From: Rhizobium sp.
GTDB taxonomy: Bacteria; Pseudomonadota; Alphaproteobacteria; Rhizobiales; Rhizobiaceae
Reading direction: 5' to 3'
DNA length: 64,000 nucleotides
Assembly: GCA_019739215.1 (NCBI GenBank)
Contig: JAHHDR010000030.1
Span: forward strand, 1 to 64,000
The notes beneath the pieces were generated by a model that saw nothing but the letters and a program-made list of their open reading frames with translations, was not told the DNA's origin and did no database searches. Made by a program: the position numbers and the translations under genes. Positions within the stretch are counted from its first letter, which is position 1; each line of letters starts with the position of its first letter. Positions 58,207-64,000 of the stretch are shown piece by piece.

Positions 58207-59583
58207 ATGACAGACAGAGCCCGATCCATGGCCGGCGAAAACAGGATGCGCGATCCCTACACCGTTCTTGGCGTCAGCCGCTCGGCCGACCAGGGCGAGA
58301 TCAAGGCTGCATGGCGGGCCATGGCGAAGAAGCTTCACCCCGACCAGAACCGCAGCGACCCCAATGCGCAGAGCCGATTCACGGAAGTCGGCCGTGCCTA
58401 TGACCTGCTGCGGGACCCCGAGAAACGCCGACGCTACGACGACATGCTCAACCGCACGTCCTTCGGCGGCGGCCAGGGGGCACCAGCGGGCGGCTCACCT
58501 TTCGGCGGCGGGATGAACGCGGGCGCGAGCCGCGCCGCCAAGGAGCCGACCTTCATGGAGCGCCGGGCGGAGAAGGCACGCATGGAGGCCGAAGCGCGCG
58601 CGCGCGCCGAGGCGGAAGCGAGGATGCGGGAAGAGGCAGAAGCCAAGGCGCGCCTGAAGGCGCAGGCCGAGGCCCGGGCACGCGCCGAGGCAGAAGACCC
58701 CAAGCAGGACGATGCGCCGTCAATGGCGGCGGAAGACGAGGCGGTTTCTCCCGAACAGCACGAGCAGTTCTTCGAGAAGCTGTTCGGCAGCCGAAGACAG
58801 CAGAATTCCACCGCAGACGCGGCCGGTCCCAAGCGCAGGATCGACGATCACCCGGAAGCGGACGCGCCACCAAAGGCGCCTGAAAGCAGCCAGGCGTCGC
58901 CGGAGGCACAGGAGCGAACCGCTGGCGCCGAGCGCGGCGAGAGGGTCCAGGAATTCGCCGCGCAATATACGTACCGCACGGAAAGCGAAGAGCACGCTGC
59001 CGAGAGCGCCTCGCCCGCACGCAACCTGCTGAGCTATCTCGTCAAGCGGCTGACAGGCCAGGTGGCCCCTCCGGACAGGGCGCCGGATCACAATATCGAT
59101 GCCCATGTGACGATCGAGGACCTCATCAACCGGGTCAATCCCACGATCACGCTGGCTGACGGAAAGGTCCTCAGCGTCCCGCTGCCGGAAGACGCCATGG
59201 ATGGAACGACGGTGCGGATGGACGGCTACGGCCACAAGCTGCCCGGAATGAAGCGCGGCGACGTGGTCGTCACGCTGCGCATCAAGCCTCACAAATGGTA
59301 CCGGGTCGACCATTACGACCTGAGGACCTTCCAGGACATCGACATCGAGAATGCGGTCCTCGGGTGCGACACGACCGTGGAGACGCCGGACGGACCGGTC
59401 CGCGTCCGTGTTCCGGAATGGTCCGGTTCGGACCGCACGATCAAGGTCGAGGGCAAGGGCCTGCCTCGGGGCGGCGGCCGCAGGGGCAACCTCATCGTCG
59501 AGGTGCGGGTCATGCTCTGGGATCGTCCCGACCAGAAGGTCGTGGATCTCATGCGGGCGATGCGCCAGGGCCTGTTCCTGTGA
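58207..59583 (+). CDS. DnaJ-class co-chaperone (CbpA-like) with charged linker
   Basis: A 458-residue protein. The J domain (residues ~14-80) has the HPD motif in KKLHPDQNRS. A long alanine/glutamate/arginine-rich linker (~115-165) is likely a charged helix or coiled coil, followed by an acidic, disordered stretch to ~270. The C-terminal substrate-binding domain (~290-455) includes ITLADGKVLSVPLPED and GKGLPRGGGRRGNL, as in DnaJ/CbpA. It lacks the zinc-finger repeats (CxxCxGxG). Probably stimulates a DnaK-type Hsp70. Start at 58207 or 58246. Confidence 0.9.
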   Translation: MTDRARSMAGENRMRDPYTVLGVSRSADQGEIKAAWRAMAKKLHPDQNRSDPNAQSRFTEVGRAYDLLRDPEKRRRYDDMLNRTSFGGGQGAPAGGSPFGGGMNAGASRAAKEPTFMERRAEKARMEAEARARAEAEARMREEAEAKARLKAQAEARARAEAEDPKQDDAPSMAAEDEAVSPEQHEQFFEKLFGSRRQQNSTADAAGPKRRIDDHPEADAPPKAPESSQASPEAQERTAGAERGERVQEFAAQYTYRTESEEHAAESASPARNLLSYLVKRLTGQVAPPDRAPDHNIDAHVTIEDLINRVNPTITLADGKVLSVPLPEDAMDGTTVRMDGYGHKLPGMKRGDVVVTLRIKPHKWYRVDHYDLRTFQDIDIENAVLGCDTTVETPDGPVRVRVPEWSGSDRTIKVEGKGLPRGGGRRGNLIVEVRVMLWDRPDQKVVDLMRAMRQGLFL

Positions 59584-59751
59584 CGATCGGGTGAAATCGG
59601 CTGTTGATAAGCGCGGGTTGCGGGCTGTGGCACCGCGTCACGGCAACACCAAATCTTGCTTTCGCTAACATTTGATGATCTGAGCGGCGCTTGAACCGCC
59701 TGTCCGCCTGTGCGATAGGCGACAACGGATTTTCAGTTCTGGAGGGCATTC

Positions 59752-60561
59752 ATGACCGGATTGATGGCGGGCAAGCGCGGCATCATCATGGGCGTTGCCA
59801 ACAATCGCTCGATCGCCTGGGGTATTGCCAAGTCGATTCATGCGCAGGGTGGCGAGATTGCCTTCACCTATCAGGGCGAGGCGTTGCGGAAGCGCGTCGA
59901 GCCGCTGGCTGCCGAAATCGGCGCCATCGTGGCCGGAGATTGCGATGTCAGCGACGAGGCATCGATCGATGCCGCCTTCGCAGAGATCGAGAAGATCTGG
60001 GGCAAGATCGACTTCCTGGTGCATGCCATCGGATTCTCGGACAAGGACGAACTGACGGGCCGCTATGTCGATACGACACCGGACAATTTTGCCAAGACGA
60101 TGCAGATCTCGGTCTATTCGTTCACGTCCGTTGCGCGTCGCGCCGAGAAACTGATGACATCAGGCGGCGCGATGCTGACGCTGACCTATTACGGCGCCGA
60201 GAAAGTGATGCCGAACTACAATGTCATGGGCGTGGCCAAGGCGGCGCTCGAGGCGAGCGTGAAATATCTCGCCGTCGACCTCGGCCCGAAGAACATCCGC
60301 GTCAACGCGATCTCCGCGGGGCCGATCAAGACACTGGCGGCTTCGGGGATTGGCGACTTCCGCTATATCCTCAAGTGGAACGAATACAACGCGCCGCTGC
60401 GTCGCACCGTGACCATCGAGGAAGTCGGCGACGTCGGCCTCTACATGCTCTCCGACCTGTCGCGCGCTGTCACAGGCGAGACACATCATGCTGATAGCGG
60501 CTATCACGTCGTCGGCATGAAAGCCGTCGACGCCCCGGATATTTCCGTCGTCAAGGAGTGA
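59752..60561 (+). CDS. fabI: Enoyl-[acyl-carrier-protein] reductase (NADH)
   Basis: A 269-residue short-chain-fold enzyme completing each fatty-acid elongation cycle. Cofactor motif GVANNRSIAWGIAKSIH; the catalytic pair is seen in TYYGAEKVMPNYNVMGVAKA (Tyr-x6-Tyr-x6-Lys pattern near residue 145-165). HAIGFSDKDELTGRYVDTT and ISAGPIKTLAASGI are FabI signatures. GGAGG lies six bases before the ATG. A phosphatase gene follows 20 bases later. Confidence 0.96.
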   Translation: MTGLMAGKRGIIMGVANNRSIAWGIAKSIHAQGGEIAFTYQGEALRKRVEPLAAEIGAIVAGDCDVSDEASIDAAFAEIEKIWGKIDFLVHAIGFSDKDELTGRYVDTTPDNFAKTMQISVYSFTSVARRAEKLMTSGGAMLTLTYYGAEKVMPNYNVMGVAKAALEASVKYLAVDLGPKNIRVNAISAGPIKTLAASGIGDFRYILKWNEYNAPLRRTVTIEEVGDVGLYMLSDLSRAVTGETHHADSGYHVVGMKAVDAPDISVVKE

Positions 60562-60581
60562 GGGCAACCTCAGCGCATTCC

Positions 60582-61169
60582 ATGCCCGTGACCCACTACA
60601 TCATCCGTCACGGGCAGACCGACTGGAATGCCGAAGCCCGCCTCCAGGGCCAGAAGAACATTCCGCTCAACGATTTCGGCCGCCAGCAGGCGCGCGACAA
60701 TGGCGTGCGGCTCAAGGCCCTCGCCGGTACGCTGGACGGCTATGATTTCGTCGCCAGCCCGCTGGACCGGGCGCGCGAAACGATGGAACTCGCACGCCGC
60801 GCCGCCGGACTCGACCCGCTCACCTACCGGATCGATGAGCGGCTCAAGGAAATCTGCTTCGGGGACTGGGAAGGCTTTACGGGCCGCGAGATCAAGGCCC
60901 TCAATCGCGAACGGCATCGCGAACGGCAGCAGAAGAAGTGGGATTTCCTGCCGCCGGGCGAACTGGCCGAGAGCTACGAGATCCTGTCCTGGCGGGTCGG
61001 CTCATGGCTCAAGTCGTTGAACCAGCCCACCGTTGCCGTCTGCCACGGCGGCGTCATCCGCTGCATCTTCAAACTCGTCGGCGGCGTCGCGCGCGAGGAT
61101 GCGGCCAATATCGACATTCCGCAGGATCGGGTGCTGGTCTATTCGGCCGACCGCGTGGAATGGGCCTGA
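60582..61169 (+). CDS. Histidine phosphatase family protein
   Basis: A 195-residue phosphoglycerate-mutase-like phosphatase. Catalytic His in YIIRHGQTDWNAEAR (residue ~9); second His in VAVCHGGVIRCIFK near 155; Arg and Glu in SPLDRARETMEL and LKEICFGDWEGF. Such enzymes remove phosphate from sugar phosphates or other small molecules; its position after fabI is common in rhizobia. ATG at 60582 chosen; GTG at 60558 lacks a spaced ribosome site. Confidence 0.9.
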   Translation: MPVTHYIIRHGQTDWNAEARLQGQKNIPLNDFGRQQARDNGVRLKALAGTLDGYDFVASPLDRARETMELARRAAGLDPLTYRIDERLKEICFGDWEGFTGREIKALNRERHRERQQKKWDFLPPGELAESYEILSWRVGSWLKSLNQPTVAVCHGGVIRCIFKLVGGVAREDAANIDIPQDRVLVYSADRVEWA

Positions 61170-61178
61170 TCTCCAATC

Positions 61179-62495
61179 TCAGTTCTGACCGAAGATAACG
61201 GGCGCCACGTCGATGGCCTCGCCGGCCGATGGCGCGCTCATCAGCGAGTATTGCAATTGCCGCGGCCCGTCGCCTTCGGCAATGCTGCGCAAATTCTGCG
61301 TATCCGGGAACTGCCAGGCGGCGGTCGTGTCGGAAAATGTCACGCATCCCTGGCTGAGGATCGAGCCGAAGGCGTATTGCACCACGTAATAGCCGTCTGG
61401 AATTCCCTTCAGCGCGGCGCTGGCATGCGGATACATGTAGACCGCTGCAATCAGTCGCTTGGAGAAAGCGCTCCGCACCTTGACGATGGCCGCCTGCTGC
61501 GTGTCGTTCATGATGGAGATCTCGTGGCCCGGCGCAACCCGCGGATTGATCCGGTAGAGCACCTCGCCGTTCTCGGGCTCCTTCCAGCAGTTCCGCACCG
61601 TCGGCTTGCGCGGTTCGTAGTCACCCTGGATGGCTGCGGCCACCGTGTTGACCGCCGGAACCGACACCTCGACCGAACGCGTCCTCGCCTCAACCACCTC
61701 GTCCGACTGCATCGCCTGCAGCGCCACGCCGCCAATGCCGACGGGCAGGATCGCAGCAAGCATCAGATGCGTCATTGCCGCGAGCGGCTTGATGCGCCAG
61801 GGGTCCTTGAGCTTGATCTTCCTGGGATTGGCGCCCCGCGCCTCCATGTCCTCGACGAGTTCCCGGGCACCCTCGGCGATCTCCGGATCGGAGGCATCGG
61901 TGAGCTTGGTCGCCAGGGCATAGCTGAGCTTGCGGTTTCCCTGCGCGGCGAAGGCGCGGCTGTTCTGCCAGAGAAGATCCTCTTCCGCCTCGCGGTCGCG
62001 CGTGCCGCCCATCGCGTTCCTGGCGATGGCGCGCAGCGTCCGAAAAGGCGCTGATGGCACCGCCCACCAGCCGAACAGCGCTGTCGAAAAAGAGGCACGG
62101 ACCGACTCGGTCTGGGCACAGCGCGTGCAGAAGACGCCTGTCGTCGGCCGGTGGAAGGAGAAGAACAGGATGCTGAAGATGCGGTCGAAGGTCAGCGCGC
62201 GCGGCTGTGCCGTGACCTTGGCGCAGCGCGAGCACTTGACCGGGTGGATGCCCAGCCAGGAGTGCTCCGCATCCTCGAGCGTGAAGCGCCGGTCGTAACG
62301 GGCGCGGGCCTCGTCGTCGGAGAGGATCTTGTAGGCATTGTAGATCTTGTGGAACTGGAATTCCGAGGCACCGGTCGCGGTATCCGGGTGGGTCTGTTTG
62401 GCAAGCCGGCGATAGGCAAGCTTGATCTCGTCCGGGTCGGCCGCCGGCGAGACTCCCAAGGCGCGATAGAGGCCCTCAGGATCGCTATGTCGCAT
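61179..62495 (-). CDS. Membrane-anchored J-domain protein with zinc-ribbon-like cysteines
   Basis: A 438-residue protein. The N-terminal J domain (~5-75) carries HPD in KQTHPDTATG. Next, two CxxC pairs (VKCSRCAKV and GVFCTRCAQT) about 40 residues apart could bind zinc. A membrane helix near residue 235-260 (THLMLAAILPVGIGGVALQ) is followed by a ~170-residue extracytoplasmic domain with VRNCWKEPENGEVLYRINP and QQAAIVKVRSAFS. The layout suggests a J-protein that recruits Hsp70 to the inner membrane. I do not recognise the C-terminal domain. Confidence 0.8.
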   Translation of the reverse strand: MRHSDPEGLYRALGVSPAADPDEIKLAYRRLAKQTHPDTATGASEFQFHKIYNAYKILSDDEARARYDRRFTLEDAEHSWLGIHPVKCSRCAKVTAQPRALTFDRIFSILFFSFHRPTTGVFCTRCAQTESVRASFSTALFGWWAVPSAPFRTLRAIARNAMGGTRDREAEEDLLWQNSRAFAAQGNRKLSYALATKLTDASDPEIAEGARELVEDMEARGANPRKIKLKDPWRIKPLAAMTHLMLAAILPVGIGGVALQAMQSDEVVEARTRSVEVSVPAVNTVAAAIQGDYEPRKPTVRNCWKEPENGEVLYRINPRVAPGHEISIMNDTQQAAIVKVRSAFSKRLIAAVYMYPHASAALKGIPDGYYVVQYAFGSILSQGCVTFSDTTAAWQFPDTQNLRSIAEGDGPRQLQYSLMSAPSAGEAIDVAPVIFGQN

Positions 62496-62624
62496 GCCGC
62501 CCGCCCTCAGTGCAAATCATGTCGACAGTAGACGATATTCTATCGCGTTTCCACAGCCGCTCGACGCTCGACTGTGGTTGGGCGGCGGCCGTTGCATCGG
62601 TGCACTTCGCGGGTGCCAGATACG

Positions 62625-62654
62625 ACAATGCCCGCGCAGTCGCGCGGGCATTGT
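62625..62654 (-). terminator. Terminator hairpin after bioY
   Basis: Perfect 13-bp stem ACAATGCCCGCGC with a 4-base loop and GCGCGGGCATTGT. It lies 22 bases downstream of the bioY stop on the minus strand, ahead of the J-domain gene, so it probably ends the bioY transcript. There is no long T-run. Confidence 0.7.
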
Positions 62655-62675
62655 CTTGTGTCGAAAATTTGCGAA

Positions 62676-63251
62676 TCAGAGCCTGGCGAAGCGCGAAGCA
62701 CCGTTCAGCACGCCCTTGGCGATCATGGCGGCCAGCACCAGCTTGAGCGCGTCACCGAGCAGGAAGGGCACGACACCGCCGAGCCAGGCCTTCTCGGCGC
62801 CGATCAGCGTGGCGAGCCAGGCAAAGCCGAGCGCCATGATGATGACCTCGCCGACGATCAGCGTGGCAACCATGCCAGCCCAGCGGCGCGTGACGCCGCG
62901 ATCGGCAAGGTAGCTCATCGCCGCGGCGGCGATCAGGAACCCGATAAGATAGCCACCGGTCGGGCCGACGAGTTTGGCAAATCCCGAGCCGAAATTCGAA
63001 AAGACCGGCAGCCCTGCAATGCCTTCCAGAAGGTAGAGGGCGATAGTGGCGGTTGCCATGCGGAACCCGAAGGTGACGCCGATCAGCATCACGGCCAGCG
63101 TCTGGAGCGTCATCGGAACCGGAAAGAACGGAACCGAGATCTGCGTCATGGCGGCCATGAACAGCGAGCCGGCGACGACGATCGCCGACTTCTTGGCGAG
63201 CGAGCCGCCAACGAGCGCCTCGAGGGTTGAAATGGTGGTTGCCTGAGCCAT
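62676..63251 (-). CDS. bioY: Biotin transporter BioY
   Basis: A 191-residue S-component of an ECF-type biotin transporter with six membrane helices. Signatures: FFPVPMTLQTLAVMLIGVTF near residue 45, LPVFSNFGSGFAKLVGPTGG near 82 and LLGDALKLVLAAMIAKGVL at the C-terminal helix. GGGAGA precedes the ATG at 63251. The energising subunits BioM/BioN are not in this window; some solitary BioY proteins work alone. Confidence 0.95.
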   Translation of the reverse strand: MAQATTISTLEALVGGSLAKKSAIVVAGSLFMAAMTQISVPFFPVPMTLQTLAVMLIGVTFGFRMATATIALYLLEGIAGLPVFSNFGSGFAKLVGPTGGYLIGFLIAAAAMSYLADRGVTRRWAGMVATLIVGEVIIMALGFAWLATLIGAEKAWLGGVVPFLLGDALKLVLAAMIAKGVLNGASRFARL

Positions 63252-63407
63252 GCGGAGTCTCCCCGTCCCGGTTAACATGGCCCTTTCTGTCATATATCGG
63301 CGCCATATTGCAATCGCGAAATTGGTCGCGGAAGGGCCGCGAGGGCACCTGTTGAAAACGGCACCGGCACGATTTACCGCGCTTCGCGCAAAGTCTAAGG
63401 TCGGCGC

Positions 63408-64000
63408 ATGACGACTATCCTGTATGAACACCCGGTCTTTCTCGAACATCACGTTCCACCGGGACATCCCGAACGGCCGGACCGGCTGAGGGCGCTCAAT
63501 GCGCTCCTGGAACACGAGAATTTCCAGCCGCTCCAACGCCGCGAGGCGCCGATCGCCAACGAGGATGCCGTGACACTCGCGCATCCCGAATCCTATCTCC
63601 TCGACGTGATGCACATGATGCCGGAGGAAGGCGTGCGGCAGATCGAGGCCGACACCCATGCCAGCCCCGAAAGCCTCAAGGCGGCGCTGACCGGGATCGG
63701 CGGCGCCATGGCCGGCGTCGACGACGTCTTCGCCGGCAAGGCCGACAATGTCTTCGTCGCCAGCCGGCCGCCGGGACATCATGCCGAGCGCGACAAGGTC
63801 ATGGGCTTCTGCCTGTTCAACAATGCTGCGATCGCGGCACGGCACGCACAGAAGGTCCACGGCGTCGAGCGCGTGGCGATTATCGATTTCGACGTCCATC
63901 ACGGCAATGGAACCCAGGACATCTTCCAGTCCGACGGAAGCGTGCTCTACTGCTCCACGCACCAGATGCCGCTCTATCCGGGAACCGGCGCCAAGGACGA
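63408..64000 (+). CDS. Histone-deacetylase-family protein (cut by window end)
   Basis: The first ~197 residues of an arginase-fold amidohydrolase. Zinc and catalytic residues are visible: His pair in SRPPGHHAERDKVMGF near residue 125, Asp-His in IIDFDVHHGNGTQDIF near 160 and STHQMPLYPGTG near 185. Bacterial members are acetylpolyamine amidohydrolases or class II HDAC-like enzymes; the chain resembles the HDAC-like type. The gene continues beyond 64000. Divergent from bioY. Confidence 0.9.
   Translation, partial: MTTILYEHPVFLEHHVPPGHPERPDRLRALNALLEHENFQPLQRREAPIANEDAVTLAHPESYLLDVMHMMPEEGVRQIEADTHASPESLKAALTGIGGAMAGVDDVFAGKADNVFVASRPPGHHAERDKVMGFCLFNNAAIAARHAQKVHGVERVAIIDFDVHHGNGTQDIFQSDGSVLYCSTHQMPLYPGTGAKD

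Noticed and set aside
58590-58700. Repetitive GC-rich stretch as a DNA repeat
   Set aside because: It encodes the alanine/glutamate/arginine-rich linker of the J-domain protein; the repetition is at protein level.

Overview
The window is a high-GC chromosomal segment of an alphaproteobacterium of the order Hyphomicrobiales (Rhizobiales), most like the Rhizobiaceae/Phyllobacteriaceae. Pointers to this are a CcrM-type GANTC methylase with a RAMA-like C-terminus, DUF1127, invasion-locus-B and RT0821-type proteins, the block ctaC-ctaD-ctaB-coxF-ctaG-ctaE-DUF983-SURF1-DUF1304-ispH-thrB-rnhA, and betC-betB-betA. No rRNA, tRNA, CRISPR array, prophage or insertion sequence was recognised. Nearly everything is core or niche metabolism rather than a mobile island.

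Layout. 0-5 kb: ccrM, a small membrane protein, a possible carbonic-anhydrase remnant, a glutathione transferase and an RTX lipase-like protein. 5-10.7 kb: three regulator-centred units (LysR/DUF1127; DeoR with a divergent deoxyribosyltransferase-like gene; a palindrome ahead of a multi-pass membrane protein), then a lipoprotein hydrolase and a DUF6152/DUF6644 pair. 10.7-15.8 kb: choline-O-sulfate to glycine betaine genes (betC, betB, betA). 16-28 kb: two large c-di-GMP proteins, quinone oxidoreductase, HAD hydrolase, thrC with an M16 peptidase and GNAT protein, and an alditol-oxidase-like flavoprotein. 28-34 kb: Gre factor, YqgE, DsbD-like, peroxiredoxin, a PCu(A)C copper chaperone with a DUF2946 protein, and a large secreted phytase-like protein. 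34-44.5 kb (minus strand): the aa3 cytochrome oxidase operon running on into ispH, thrB and rnhA. 44.5-50 kb: ialB, a VapBC-type toxin-antitoxin pair, tldD, and a LysR/gamma-butyrobetaine-hydroxylase pair. 50-55 kb: a membrane protein, two tandem sulfotransferase-like genes, ribB(X) and aroC. 55-64 kb: DUF1344, polysaccharide deacetylase, a tiny membrane peptide gene, pdxH, a J-domain protein, fabI, a phosphatase, a membrane J-domain protein, bioY and a truncated histone-deacetylase-family gene.

How the genes work together. Osmoprotection and quaternary-amine use recur (betCBA; gamma-butyrobetaine hydroxylase), as do respiration and copper handling (aa3 oxidase with Cox11, SURF1, PCu(A)C, DUF2946). 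A 14-bp FNR/FixK-type box lies just in front of ctaC, suggesting oxygen-dependent control of the aa3 oxidase. Several divergent gene pairs carry clear inverted or phased repeats that look like operators.

Sequence quality. Many conserved, mostly essential genes (ccrM, thrC, ctaD, ctaB, aroC, ribB and others) are broken by single-base frameshifts. Where I could reconstruct the frame, almost all are one extra base, often in a short homopolymer. I treat these as sequencing or assembly errors and give the full reconstructed gene spans. Two long open frames that appear to fuse neighbours (AroC-RibB and PCu(A)C-DUF2946) are by-products of these errors. No clearly undescribed multi-gene system stands out. 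The best leads are the DeoR unit with six phased half-sites, the two sulfotransferase-like genes coupled to riboflavin/chorismate genes, and the repeat element that interrupts two operons.
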